DNA from: Notospermus geniculatus
Taxonomy: Eukaryota > Nemertea > Pilidiophora > Heteronemertea > Lineidae
NCBI GenBank assembly: GCA_002633025.1
Contig: NMRB01001201.1
Coordinates: forward strand, 150,325-214,324
DNA length: 64,000 nt
Direction of reading: 5' to 3'
The notes under the pieces were generated by a model. It saw only the letters and a list, made by a program, of their open reading frames with translations, ran no database searches and had not been told where the DNA came from. Position 1 is the stretch's first letter; every line of letters starts with the position of its first letter. A program made the position numbers and the translations under genes. Shown here piece by piece: positions 11,561 to 23,590 of this stretch.

Positions 11561-11679
11561 CGCCTGTATTCTAGAAGCCCTCCTTAACTCTAAGGTCCAC
11601 TTTAAGCTTTTGTACTCTGTCCTGCAAACAATAGCCTAAGGTAAACCTTAGACTAAAGGAAGCTTCAAGAGTACGGCCC
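11561..11679. mobile_element. diverged fold-back element
   Basis: The left arm CTGTATTCTAGAAGCCCTCC pairs imperfectly with the complement of AAGCTTCAAGAGTACGGCCC on the right, followed inwards by further paired blocks around ACTCTAAGGT and ACCTTAG. No target duplication is recognisable. It resembles the other GGGCC-ended hairpins of this window. Confidence 0.7.
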
Positions 11680-11691
11680 GAAGTCTGCTTA

Positions 11692-11832
11692 AAGCTGGAT
11701 TTAGCTGCACGCGGTATGCGGATTGCGGAACGCGGTAAGCGGAAAGTTCAATGCATTTCTCATACAACAAATCGCTTCCGCCAGGGATTCCGCGGCCCTA
11801 TACCGCATTCCGCGTGTCAGCTAAATGCAGCC
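11692..11832. mobile_element. 141-bp Harbinger-like hairpin with TTA target-site duplication
   Basis: Arms contain GGATTTAGCTG followed by CGCGGTATGCGG on the left, and CCGCATTCCGCG followed by CAGCTAAATGC on the right. TTA flanks both ends (11689-11691, 11833-11835). The 70-codon plus frame at 11716-11928 starts inside it and is an artefact. It lies only 260 bp from the other TTA-flanked element. Confidence 0.82.
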
Positions 11833-11835
11833 TTA

Positions 11836-13248
11836 GTGTTGATAAATGAACAGCAAGGAATCTCGACCTCGACTTTGTGTTCTTTTCAGTCACATCCTAC
11901 AGTGGAAGTAGACTGCAGTAAATATTGACGGGTGGATGAATACTGTCAGGTTTTTCATGAATTCTTTTGCATTTCGATATACTGATGAGGAACATGGGAC
12001 CCGGTCATTGATTCCAAATTACTCGCGTCGCTCATATGTCTTCATTAGGAGCGCAACAATAACTTTACCGTCACTGTTCTAGTTGTTTTTTGAAGACCAA
12101 TTTAGCTGATACAACATGCTATTAAACAGAACGATGGTAATATTATTAGCTACAGTTTGCTGGGTTGGGGAAATNACTTATATATCATATTCTTACTTAT
12201 ATTGGCTTTTCTATATCATTCCAGGTAAGAACGGCTCTAGTCATTGAAATATCTGATGTACTTAGCCAACGTAATGGCGATATAGAAAATTTTTGTAAGT
12301 ACACATTGGCTTTACAGAGGTCTTAGGCTAAAGCGTGGGCGACTTTGCGAGGTGTTCCAATTCGCTAAGTAAAAGAGCCTTTTCTGGGGAATAGCGTTCT
12401 GTTCGAATCCTTTGACCAAAGATTGGCGACATGAGACGGGGGGTACAGGGCTCCCCCTCATGACCTCATTGGCCTTTTTTTCACCCAGTCTTGTCTGACT
12501 TTTCGCACTCAGAAGAACTTTCCGAAGCAGTAAGAGGGTTGATGATTTGAATCCGTCTGATGTTGACAAGAACCTAGATGACAGGGAGTACTATTAATGA
12601 CTCCGTGATTTTTCCATACAATCCAAGAGAAATAGTCAATCTGAAATAATTTCCTGTCAGTCGGAAGGGTATTGTGATAGAAAATGAGGGATAATGCCGG
12701 TCGGTATTCTTTGAAAATTGTTTATAGACTGCGTTAACCATCTTGGGGCGCGGTAAAAACGTCAAGTCCACCACATTTAGGTTGTTGGTCCATCATCGGT
12801 GTTGTCAAACATTGACGTCGTCATGAACCCACAGACGACTTAAATTAAACCACTACCAGTCAATATGTATTGTTTCACACATTTTACGACTATTGTTCAA
12901 CCACGTAAGCAACAGGTATTTTTAAGCAAATTTGAAGACCAATACAATGCACTGACCCATCAGCCAATGTGGATATTTACAAAGATATAGAGGATTGATA
13001 GTTAAACCATGAATCTGTATTCTAAGACGTTGCACGTTGTCTGCCCAGATTCCCAATAGACTCCCAAAGAGACTAAGCACCTGTATCTAAATACATGTAG
13101 CATCAGTTGTCAGTTCTTGCGAGGAATGAGTAGCACTCGCTCGTGTAAAAACTCTTGACATACCCCAATACTTCAACCTATATATGTATTGACTATGGTA
13201 ATAAGTCAATAGTACATAAATGACAGGGTATTTACCAATTACTTCAAG
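11836..13248. other. no supported gene; weak inverted repeat and one ambiguous base
   Basis: Base 12175 is N. TTTTCTATATC at 12207-12217 is repeated inverted at 12279-12289, possibly a decayed hairpin. Minus frames at 12312-12569 and 12574-12774 could be neighbours of the exon-like frames at 13.2-13.9 kb, but nothing ties them together. Confidence 0.35.
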
Positions 13249-13909
13249 CTATTCTTCATTTTTTCCCATCGGAATGAGACTAGTTAATATTGGCAAGCCT
13301 CCTCTACTTGAGATCTCCTTCACCGGTTCTCCACGTCCAACCAGCACCCCAAGTGCCATCGACGAACATAGGGCATCTCCAGTGTTCGCCGACATGGGGA
13401 ATATTGGCGGCTCAATGATTACATGGTTGCTCAATGCATAGTGACAAACCAGCTGAGAAAACAGTCTTCGTTGACCTGGGGTGGTGTGGGACATGAGGCA
13501 TGTGATTGAGAAAAAAGTCTCGCCTTTACGCTGCGCGTATATCGATGCGTATAGGAATGGCAATGTTTGCTTTGGTACATGATTTATTCGACCTGTGGAC
13601 TTGGTAAATCCCTTCTCCATTCTCTCACTCTGTTTTTCCCTGACACGGCTCTACCGTTCATCGATTACGTGGCTTTGGGTAAGAAGTATCAGACACCGAC
13701 CGCGAATGTTCGATATTCAAGTTGAGCCAAAATCTCCATAAAGGGTAACTCATGCGGTGCTCATCCCGTGCAGCATTACAGATCGATATTGACTTGGGTC
13801 AATAACGGTATTAGGTGTTTCTTTGATCTTACCTTTTCCTTGCTGCCAACTTGGCCCTCACTGTTACAAGCCACTTTTTCGTAACAAATTCTCTTTCTTT
13901 TGCGGCCAT
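13249..13909 (-). CDS. possible two-exon gene fragment, weakly ARM-repeat-like C-terminus
   Basis: I do not recognise this gene. On the minus strand an ATG at 13909-13907 opens a 25-codon frame rich in Lys and Arg. It ends at a good donor (AAAAG then GTAAGA; exon end 13833). An acceptor CAG at 13642-13640 resumes the same frame (AG plus G completes an Arg codon) for about 130 codons to a TAG at 13249. The last part (FSQLVCHYAL, then SSMALGVLVG, then SSRGGLPILTSLI) has the Ala-Leu plus Gly-Gly-Leu-Pro spacing of an armadillo repeat, but one unit is weak evidence. A better polypyrimidine acceptor (ending CACCCCAG) lies inside the second exon and would give a different model. A plus-strand frame at 13220-13441 is also open. 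The whole call may be chance. Confidence 0.25.
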
Positions 13910-16039
13910 TGGGGTAAAATCTCGAAAATTGATATTTCTATAAGGATATCACTCCCCTTTGCACTCTGTTGATCATAAGAAACTGGTGGGATTGTCAAAA
14001 ACATACTCAATTCTTTTCCTCCTAGATCGATTCAGGAACATTACACACCACTGCCCACCTCGTTATGCAATTATGCTAATTGCGGCAACACCCTTTCGTC
14101 GTGATTGGCTGGAACAGCACAAATCAGACCTTGGATTGGGTGTTTGACAACCGCTATTGTATATGTAGTTTTGGGCCAAGCTCACAACAAAATGCAGGTC
14201 ATGAAATAATGGATGCCTTACACAACTCCCAGTACTCTTGTGGTCGCTTCGAGACGACGTTAGATAGCAATTGAAGTGACACAATTTGTACTTTAGTAAT
14301 AATTTTCGTGTCAGTATGCAGGTTTTGTCCAGACAAGAGCAACTTTCTGGTTATTTTCATTTGAATAGATCGTTGGTATTTCACTAGCGTCTTCTTCCAT
14401 GAAACGTTCCCCGTTCACTTCCGCCCATAAATTGCATATTGTCGGTGGTTTCGTGGAGTTGATATAATAACGGTTATTACTCACTGGATTTATTCCTATC
14501 TCAATGACCAGGGCCATTTGTATAAGCAATCCAAGTAAGGCTTATCGTCCATGTAGCAGAACTCTTAATCATGTGTCCTCAGTGTGGAGGATAGACTTTG
14601 ATACACTGTTCCTTGCGTCTTCTTAGGTTGGGATGAATAGACTCATGCTTAATTGAAGAATGAATGGACAAGTCTTGTTCTGAAGAACTAAGAGAAATGT
14701 GGCTCGCAGGCGATTTGAATTTTGAATATGAATTAGAATCTTCTGTATCTCCTGTATTTATTAAAGTACTAGATCCATATAATCTTGCGCACACATTGCT
14801 GCCAGTGATGTTTATGCTGTACATGTAGTGTTTACCAATTTGTTTGTGCAATGACTGCACTGCTGGTACATCAACATGGAAACTAGACTTCCAACGAGGG
14901 GTGAGAGGGTCACCTTTAAGATTGCTACCAACCACTGTCTATTTATACGCAGATTTCTTCCCTCCAGCTCATGGTCAATCAAATCATGATGTAGCGGAGA
15001 GTGAAGGCTCTAATGGAAATGCCATTGGTGTGATTGAGGAAAAATCAAACGGTTAATGGCCTGAGTAAAAGCAATCATGAGTTTTGTACAGCGTCTAATG
15101 GACATGGCTGTTCTATTGTTTCTAACTGGATGGATATGGAATACGGAATTTGTCATTTCGATAATATGAATTTGTCTGACTCGTATAGATAGTAGTACGC
15201 TGCAAACTGCTTGGCAAGTAATAAAATCCACATAACTCTGCCGTAATCTCTTTCTAATGGCCTCCAAGTAGAAGATGAGTACAGTTATTGCATTGACAAT
15301 CTGTAATCTTAAGTGTTACACTCGTAACAGAACTATATTATCGGATGCTGGGTATGATCATCCTCCGACAGCAGGGTTTGGGCCTCGGTCCTCTTCATAC
15401 GCTCGTGTACAGAGTGCGAGTGGATGAAAAGAGGAGCGAGGTAAAACTCTGCTATGGGAGGATGGATATGATGGCGGAGACAACTGCACTGCATGTGTCA
15501 TCCAACGAAATACCGTACGTTTTTTCGTCGTCTGTCGTGATCATCGACATGCCCTTAGGGTGCATTTCTGCTGTTTCATTTTTTTGTTCGAACCCTTCCG
15601 TGTGGCGAATGAAACTGACAACGTGAGTTGCCGGATGTAGTTCACAGTTAACCCATGCTACGCTGATTGAAAGTGATCACTTTGCAACAACATGCAGAAG
15701 GTGCGTTTTGACTAATATTGTAGAAATTTCGGTTTCTTGCCGTTTAATTAGATTTCACGACCCTGGGCCATGTGAAAGGATCTTTTAACAGGTTGTGAAT
15801 GTGTTTTGCATGACTAATAAGACTAATGGAATCGTATTTGACTGACTTCCATTCGCTGCCACCGGGGCCCCATCACGAGAGATGGATAGACTGGCACTAA
15901 TAGCCATTCTTGAACGAAATCACAATTGCTTAATTTATCAGGATAGAAATGGTATTGAAAGGCTCCAGATTTGGCCGTGAAGGTCCCTGGTTTCCATTCG
16001 AAGTCTCACCGGGCTCTGATTGGCAGACAGTTTCATCAC
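13910..16039. other. region of scattered minus-strand open frames, unproven
   Basis: Minus frames at 14311-14529, 14579-14935 (118 codons, Ser-rich) and about 15498-15625 read plausibly as protein. The last lacks a start codon but follows a GTTGTCAG acceptor-like site. None has a recognisable domain, and frames of these lengths are expected by chance. Opposite-strand frames (14844-15056, 15345-15626) are equally open. Confidence 0.2.
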
Positions 16040-16205
16040 TCCGGCGCTTGTCTCATCGCCATAGTCTCATGTCGGTCTTGTACCCTCACAGGTTTGTCTC
16101 ACTTTGATCTCAGTCTTACAACCATAGTCTTATATTGATCTTAAAGTCTCAGACCCCCAGCTATCTCCTTGTCAATCCCTAGATGTTACCGCCGTCTCAC
16201 AGTCT
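16040..16205. repeat. degenerate GTCTCA-rich stretch
   Basis: GTCTCA or GTCTTA words recur about every 15-30 bp (for example ATAGTCTCATG, AGTCTTACAACC, AAAGTCTCAGACC). The strand is pyrimidine-rich, consistent with a decayed simple repeat. Confidence 0.5.
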
Positions 16206-16629
16206 AGTCATAGTTTAAATTTTCAAAGTTAATCATAGCAAACCGTAGTTCATCAATCCTCGTATCAATCTTCCCCCGCCAGTCCTTTATTGACCAGAGC
16301 CTTCTTTACCACCAGACTGGTGAAATGTCTCCCGACCTCCACTGACAGGGCGTCGAGCGTGAAATGTTGACCCTGGACACAAACACCTTGAGGCTGATAC
16401 AATAATCTATTGATCATGGCGAACGAAGCTCGATGGTTAACACGGAGAAGCATGTTGGCGAGACATCCACAAGATTGGACATGTTAAAGAAAGAATACAA
16501 GAGTTGATATTTGGGAAAGTGTTGCTGTTTTTTAATAACATGACAATATTGTTGCTGTCAGCGCTGCGTTTTAAGAACGGTATTCATCGTGAAGTGAAAA
16601 ATAAGCTACATTTCTGGTCAAAGAACCGG

Positions 16630-17325
16630 CTACAGCCATTGTTGGAAACAGTATGACCATCTCGATCTACTCAATCGTTTCCACGACGTAACTTCAACAA
16701 TGTGCACCATTACTGACGTCGCCATCATGACGCAAAGCGCGGGGGAGGGTGTTGCTGACGTCGTCCTGTGACGCAAAGCGGGGGGCGATGTATTGCTGAC
16801 GTCGTCCTGTGACGCAAAGACGGGGGAGGGGGCAAAACGCGGTAACCAACAAAACGATGTTAGGTCGTGGAACGATGAAATTGTGATTGATCCTTTCTTC
16901 TTCTCTAAAACGATACATATTACCGGGCCCTGGTCTTGTCGGCACACAAATCTGCGTAAATGACCAACGTCTCCTACCACCTGCGTCCCCTCCAATCTAC
17001 GGGATGACTGAACTCGGAAGGAGAGATCACTGGCTGATATATTTGTTGGCACCCGTAGTTGGTTTGCATAATGCATGATGAATTGTCCATGATACTTTTC
17101 TTCCGGAAATGTCTGCTTTCCATCCTGGCCAAGATGGCGGTCGTCCTTTAGCAATGGTCTATCATCATCTGTTGTCATCTCAGAGGTTAAAAATGTCATT
17201 TGTACTTTATCCGTCTTCCTCTTCTCTGATGGTAACGACGCATCTGACGATGATTTAAGTTCACCTCCTACATAGTGTATTGACCCCATACCAAGACATA
17301 TCAAGCTAATCGTTTTTCTGTGTTA
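16630..17325 (-). CDS. unassigned 232-codon open frame, candidate exon
   Basis: The longest open frame in the window; the first ATG is near 17289. By a rough chance calculation a frame this long is unlikely in 64 kb at this base composition. The upstream half looks protein-like: hydrophilic, Ser/Lys/Asp-rich, with an acidic dileucine-type motif (DDRPLLKDD) as in cytoplasmic tails sorted by adaptor complexes. An acceptor-like ACACAG lies at the 5' edge and a weak donor (GAAAA then GTATCA) near the middle. The downstream half runs into a 41-bp minisatellite (16711-16832) and is less convincing. No domain was recognised, so function is unknown. It could be a real terminal exon or a frame held open by GC-rich repeat sequence. 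Confidence 0.3.
16711..16832. repeat. 41-bp minisatellite carrying CRE-like sites
   Basis: Three units at about 41-bp spacing. Each has TGACGTCG (16714, 16756, 16797) followed by TGACGCAAAG (16728, 16769, 16810) and a G-run. TGACGTCG is one base from the palindromic CREB/ATF site TGACGTCA. Another CRE-like TGACGTCG occurs at about 17742, in the left arm of the hairpin at 17.7 kb. Whether any of these are bound is unknown. Confidence 0.88.
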
Positions 17326-17463
17326 GATCTTTATTCATAAGACGATGTCTAGGGAGTAATATCTTCAAGTTAAACCAATAAAAATCTGCATGAAAAATCA
17401 AATGATGTTAGAAATTAAATATTTGTGTGGCATCAATATTTGACCATGAAATCAGATCTGTCG

Positions 17464-17712
17464 TTAAGAATTGGAAGGAAATGTAGTTAGGTTGTTTGTA
17501 TAGAAAGCCTTGGAGACTGGTCGTTGTAGGAGAGTCCAGGGGGAGAGTACTTCTGAACCGTAATTGAGATCGTCTCTTCGAATCTGTTGGCACTGTATTC
17601 TCCGCGGAGCTTTTAAAAGCGATGACGCTTCAGTGCTGGTGGGGGAGATGGCGATCAGGAGCACCACGCCGAGGTCTATAAAAAAAATACCGAAACTATA
17701 GTCATGTACCAT
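17464..17712 (-). CDS. doubtful 82-codon frame with signal-peptide-like start
   Basis: The minus frame begins with a hydrophobic run (FGIFFIDLGVVLLIAI) followed by small residues, as in a secretory signal, then a polar Arg-rich part. The start codon and first residues lie inside the terminal arm of the hairpin element at 17692-17828, so the apparent signal start is partly repeat-derived. No conserved domain was recognised. Probably not a gene. Confidence 0.12.
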   Translation of the reverse strand: MVHDYSFGIFFIDLGVVLLIAISPTSTEASSLLKAPRRIQCQQIRRDDLNYGSEVLSPWTLLQRPVSKAFYTNNLTTFPSNS

Positions 17713-17828
17713 AAATTGCGGACCATGTTTACATGGCGTCAGTGACGTCGCAATGCATCAGCATGTGTTGGATGCACTACGACGTCACGTCACATGGCCC
17801 GCAATTTTCGGTACACATCTATAGTTTC
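17692..17828. mobile_element. 137-bp hairpin element with ACGTC-containing arms
   Basis: Arms start GAAACTATAG and end CTATAGTTTC. Paired inner blocks include AATTGCGG with GACCATG, and GACGTCG with CAATGCATCA. Arm mismatches are few. No target duplication was recognised. Confidence 0.85.
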
Positions 17829-17881
17829 CTCAACAGCAATGAAAGACGTGGCCTGCATGTTTCTAGATTCGGGAGAGACCA

Positions 17882-18027
17882 GGGACCTTATTCACGAAGC
17901 TCCCGTAACTTTAAGGGTACGCAAATCCTTTGTCAGGCTGATAGTGAACAATAGGTTGTCCGCAAAAGGACAATACCGGTAGTTTGCGCACTCCCGTAAG
18001 TTACGGAAGCTTCGTGAATAAGGTCCC
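17882..18027. mobile_element. 146-bp fold-back element, GGGACCTTATTCACGAAGC ends
   Basis: Arms of about 40 bp begin GGGACCTTATTCACGAAGC and mirror each other with few changes, followed by CCCGTAACTT against AAGTTACGGA. The loop includes AGTGAACAATAGG, also found in the loop of the 60265-60408 element. Direct repeats CCAGG at both edges could be a 5-bp target duplication, or TIR bases if the ends are drawn differently. Confidence 0.92.
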
Positions 18028-18686
18028 AGGCTCTTGGTGATGACCGGACTGCACTTTCATCGGACGTAATTCTTGGAAGTGCTAATATAAATACCCAATA
18101 ATTATTCATTTTACTTTGATACGTATTTCAGAGCCGGTAATTGTCGTTAAGCTTCACAAAGGAGTGAGCAATCACTCGAACCTAATCGCCATCATATAGG
18201 AACCATCCATATTTGATTAAGAACAACCATATATCGATTTATCGATGGACAATTCGTTTAAAATCTGATTCGCTATGGATTTTCTCCGATGAAGTCGAAA
18301 TGAAATTGAATGATTGGATTTTGGGGGCTTGTGTGCATAACACACATGGTTGGTTTATCGGGAATTTAATTGGTGAACCAATAGAGTGTTCTGTAATTGA
18401 CTGGATCACTCCCCTGTGGGCTAAATGTGTCAATAGTAGTATTGTATTAACAAGTCTGATCTGGGACAATGCGGCGGAAAACTCAGACCGATGTAGTTTG
18501 AGGGAATGGAGCGATTATTGACAGGCAGACTTCTTTCTTCAATGGTAGCATATGGCTGTCATTGCTCTACTGTACGGCTTGTCTAGGCAATAATTGGAAC
18601 AATATGCGTGAATTAGGGATCTGATCGTCCTGACAACAACATATGTTTTTGTCTGGCTCACTGGTCGATAGAAATATGGTTGAACG
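18028..18686. other. no gene or repeat seen
   Basis: A 102-codon plus frame (18213-18521) and its antisense partner (18239-18469) overlap and show no domain. Confidence 0.4.
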
Positions 18687-18853
18687 ATAAGAGCAGTCAG
18701 CCACGCTTATCGCCAAAAGATGGCAGCAAAGTTCTAGCGGACCAATAAAATAGAAAATTCTCCTGATTGGTGCTCAATCAACCATGAATGGTTCCGCTAG
18801 CATTCAATTGGACCATAGTGACACCTATTGGTCAATTGACTAACAGGTCTTAT
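18687..18853 (-). mobile_element. family B element (about 167 bp), solitary copy
   Basis: Reverse-orientation relative of 51581-51794 and 53368-53534. Shared blocks are GTCAATTGACCAATAGGTGT, TGGTCCGCTAGAACTTTGCT and GATAAGCG. The ends resemble short inverted repeats (ATAGGAGC type). No coding capacity. The 124-codon plus frame at 18788-19162 starts inside it. Confidence 0.85.
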
Positions 18854-21716
18854 TTCATCGGTATAAGCAGCCACCGACTGGTTATGATTGGTGGCGTAGA
18901 TCTTTGGAAAGTTTGTTGGTTAGGGGATACTCAGTTCAAATCCACTGGCAAGAGTTCAAATTTATGGTCTGGGCATGATTGTGCACCAATGGGTGATGTA
19001 GCTTGGCGAATGGCAGCTATCTCGTCATTTTATGTAACACTCAGTTTTCTCCTGCGTTACATAAACCACCTAATATTATTGTCTGTAGTGTCAGTACCAC
19101 ATTCCGCACAGAATGTTTTTCTATCTCAGTCTGGGTTTCCTTCTTTGGCACCTGTTAATTAACCAATGCAGTCTTGCGGAATTCAGAAAAAATGAAACAT
19201 TGATTTTTCGGGATTTATTCAGGTGTAAGGAAACTCGAGTAAAAAACTTCCTTCCCAAATCAATATATTTTGAATTAGACTAATCTAGAGCTGCTTTGAG
19301 GGAAGGTTGGGTGACTGAAACCGGAGTTGCTGTTTTCGGCTTTGTTCGGTTATTGGTGCTTAACTTTTCTCGACAGTCTACCAATAAAAGGTTTAACAAG
19401 TCGCCTTAAAGCTGACGAAGTCAGTGAGGAGCCTGCAGAACTCCCGCCGCTTGGAGGCGCTGGGAGCGTCGTGCCTTTTCAAGATTTCACTGCGTCATGG
19501 ACGTCCTGAAGGGAAGTTGCATTGCTTTGCTCTGTTTTAACAGCGTCTTTGTTATAACTGCTCGCAGCGCCGCCCTGTCGGGATAAAAGGTCAAGAGGCT
19601 TCCTCGTTCCTTCATCATTAGCTGTTCGTTTCGTCAATTACTATTCCACGCTCTCTACAAGGCAATCAATTAGCGACCTTCAATGACATGGATTGAAATA
19701 TCGAAATATTTCAGTTCAATTTATAATTACGAACGCAGAAATGTGTTTTGATCGTTCAAGGACCCCCTGGGGTCAATTAAGAGCAGAAATAGACGATTTT
19801 TTGGTCAATATCAATTAACTTTTCTCCATTTCATGTTCTCAAATGATTTCCGATGAAAATTGTTTGGATAATTAAGTGTCGTAGAAATAAACTTAAAGCT
19901 GAACTGTCTGGTCTCAGGTGGCGGATGAGTTTTCCGACGGAGTTGATTCCGAGTAGGCCTACAGCAGGAATTTAGCAATACTGAGGGAAGCCATGAATTT
20001 ACACACGTTTAATCCCACGCATGACCTCGAAATTCGCGGACAGTCGGCGTGTGTCTTCTTTTCTGAACACTTCAGCTTTAAGTGAAGCACTGATAGTACT
20101 TAGGGCAGTGCGTTACGAATCTACAAGGATGGATCGAACACCATTATACTTATAGATCTGTTCTATGTGCCTGAAGGTTCCTGATATGGTCTTTCCATCA
20201 TATTCACATGGGAAGCGATGGACCATAAGTAAAATGATCACCATGCACTTAGAAATGGAGGGGTAAAGGAAGACTAAAGAAAATTAAAAATAATTAGGCC
20301 TACTAGTAAAAAATCACAACACCAAACATCACTTCGCCTTTAAGCTAATGCGGCGGGTAAGTAGGATAAAAAGGCGATAGAAAAAAATGCGATGGGAGTT
20401 GATGAGGTGTTAAGGAACTGAGTAAGTTGGCTTTTGTTGTAAGATGAAGTCGGAAAAAAACATGCTTTGTGGTGATGGTTATTGTGGGAATGATTATAAT
20501 GGGCTGTCCGTCGTCTTATGTTCAGTCAAAGGTGAAAGAATAGCGTAGGTAGACGTTATTTGTGAAAAAATTCCCGAATAATTATGGACCCTATTTTTTT
20601 TACCTTTGCTGTTGTTGTTAATGATGCAGATTTATAGTTGAGTATCGAGATGGGTTCTCGGGCAGATGGAGGTTTATTCCTCAGTGATCCGTGTGATAGT
20701 TAGATCCTCTGACTGCGCTTTGGATGGTTGATATGAGCTGGAAGAACTTCTATACACAGAAAAAAACTAATCGCTGAGTACTTTTTCTATATAAAAGTCT
20801 GATTGTTTTATTTTTTTCTTGTTTGATGGATTGTAGCCTGCCATTCCTTCGGTTATTGGCAACTATTCAATAATATTGATATTCCTGTCAAAGAGAATTG
20901 TGGTGGAACCGTTTTTTTCTGATCGTGGAACTCTGGAACTTCCCGTTGGTTGGTGAATGATGTTAGCTTAGTTGCCTGAAGGTTAGTAATTGCGATATGA
21001 TAAAGAATGCCTTTACGCCCTTTTCGGGAAGCAATCCGCTCACATGCGTTTGGGTTACGTCAGTTTTAATGGTGTCTTCTTCAACTTTGACTTGACGTTG
21101 TTGATCCTTATCCGATGCTTACCACGTCTCACCGTGAAATTGCACAAGAAAATGTCCTCAAAGCTCTCTCAGAGTGGTCAAAGGCGACTCCCCTTCGACC
21201 AGTGGGAGGATGGTTGAATAAAGTAACAGCGACAGGAGACGAACGATACGTGTACCCTGACAAAATGATACAAAATTTCCCATTGTTAGGAACCTTTTAT
21301 AGCTCTTGAAGCAACAAATCTTATAATCCAGCTATTAGTCAAACCTTGCCAATGACACATTATAAAAATCAGAAAGATGGTTTAGTGAGCGCTCTTCATT
21401 GTAAAACAAGAAATTGACAAATTGCTATCATTAGCAGACTGGAGACGGAGCATCATTGTGTCTGAGACGAGGCTTAACCAAGTCAGTATTAATTAATTGT
21501 GTCTCTGGACAGCCTTATGGCTCTTCTGTTTACACGGCGTATGAAGATTGTGTAGATTGTGATCATAGTTGTCTGTACATCGACGTTCGAAGCGAAAATG
21601 GTATTCATCACCTATATTACTAAATCAATGTCACTCAAAGTGCATTTCAGTGTGATGAAAGATACGAAAAAGTAACTGAAACCTGACCACATTTCAAACT
21701 TTGGAGAAAAGGTTTT
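18854..21716. other. no gene or repeat seen
   Basis: AT-leaning unique sequence. Frames at 20990-21309 overlap and are short. No splice-flanked exon was identified. Confidence 0.4.
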
Positions 21717-21868
21717 AACGACATCATTGCCAATCATTTACAAGTCGTTGTGTCAGTTCTTCAGCGATCTCTTAAAGATTACTAACTTTAGAAAAACGAG
21801 TTTGAAAGTAAACGACGTCATTGTCATTTATTTTCAAGTCGTTATGCCTGTTCTTCAACGATCTCCTT
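21717..21868. repeat. 94-bp diverged tandem duplication
   Basis: Two blocks starting AACGACRTCATTG (21717 and 21811) share TTTTCAAGTCGTT-like and GTTCTTCARCGATCTC segments, with insertions between them. The 68-codon plus frame at 21821 begins in the second block. Confidence 0.8.
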
Positions 21869-23590
21869 CCGTCGGATGACACTCAGGCCAAACTAAAATG
21901 TGACCTCATTGATTGTGTTGAAGATCTCATTCCTATTCAAGACAACAGTTGTCTTCAGTGCCCCGTTAAGATTGATTTGTCATTAGCATGTAAAAAAGGT
22001 CAATTGATAATCGATGTCCATCGGTGAAGTTCCCACGGATGGTGTCAATAAGCAAAAGAAATGTGTTTCAAGTAGTTTTTTCCTCAGAAATATCAATGTA
22101 ACCGCAGAAGTTGACGGTTAGTTACATATGGGTTTATTAGTTAGAATTTATTCTTTGAATGGTATTCTAAGAAGGGCTTGAAAATACACTACACAAAGAT
22201 TTTTGGTACTCCTTCTTTATCATATNTTGTCAAGTCCGGCTGAATAAACTAATGAGTGTTACTTGCATGGCCTGGGCAGTTGTTGCAGATGAAGTAGTTG
22301 TGTAATTTCGAGATTTTGGATTGAGTACCATCACCAACTTCTTGGCTTGTTGTCTGTCTGTTTTAAGAACCGTTAACCGACTTCCATTTCAGTGGTACAG
22401 CATATTTTATCAATACCAACCAGACGGAAATTTGGATCATTTCTTGCTCTGTATCAGTAATATACGCCAACTGTTGCTGTGAAAAAAACCGACTTCACTT
22501 CAGCCGATATTGCATCGAAGCCTCTCAACACACATTTGCATCAGCTCCGCCTGTCAAGTCTTCTTTTTCATTCCTCTGTCCTTCCTGAACTCGGATTTCT
22601 TAGACGGTTTTTCGTTCGACAGTGCGTTTCCTGCTTCAGAATAATTGAGACGTCACTAAACGTGTCTCAAACTTCAGCCGTCATACTGCCAATGGCAATT
22701 AGCAGACCGACATTTCGAATTGTGATGCCCTTAAACCCATCTATTCTTAGGCTACATCTGTTTTTGTGGTGACTTTCGCTCCGCCTTCCATATTTTTGCA
22801 GTTGTTTTCCATGTGCATCTCAAGATTGGTTCAAAACTTGCCAGTTCGTCAACACCATCAAGTTAGAATCCCCCCCCCCCCATTTCTGCCATTTTGTTTG
22901 TCTTTGACAACCGACAGCGCCAATTCCATTCCGTTTTTCACAACAACATCAATACAATGGCTTCAGCTTTATCTACAGCTAGCTTTCTACCCGACCTTTA
23001 TGATCTTACTGGTGTTTCATGCCGGCCATCAAATAACAACACGAAAAATAATGTGATGACAAGAAAAATAAAACAATTCACTGATGGACCGGGGATTATT
23101 GTTATTCTCGCCATCAAAGAAACTTTTTTGTCGGATTAGATGGTGGGTCTGTCAGCACGTTAGTTTATTGCTGTGACTTGAGAGCTAAACAGTGAAGGAA
23201 AGAAAACTCATTTCTTGGAGAGAAGCCATTCCAATAACGTTCGCTAGGACCGCTCATGATGGGCTTCCAAGATTGACCAACACAACGTCACTGTTTCACA
23301 TCTGAGGGACGAGTTTATTAATACGAAATACCAACGCCTACTGTATATACGATTCGCCTGAGGCTGGTCACTTTCCCCTTGGCTTCCATTCTCGTTCCAG
23401 ACGCATACCGCGTGTGTGACAGACCATACGAGGAAATCAACGAGCATGACTTGACGGTAGTCATTAGGCACCTCACTCTGTGGCGCCGAATAGCCAAGAG
23501 ACTGGCCAGCCCTGCATATTTTTCAGCGGTCACATGCCCTGAACATGCCATTGTTCAACCCAGTACAACACTTTTTAGCTCACCTGCATG
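21869..23590. other. no supported gene; ambiguous base and poly-C
   Basis: Base 22226 is N. A run of about 13 C lies near 22870. The overlapping frames at 22479-23139 are of chance length. Confidence 0.4.

Noticed and set aside
22868-22882. Poly-C tract, with similar runs at 24473 and poly-G at 31758
   Set aside because: Simple homopolymers; nothing further is implied.
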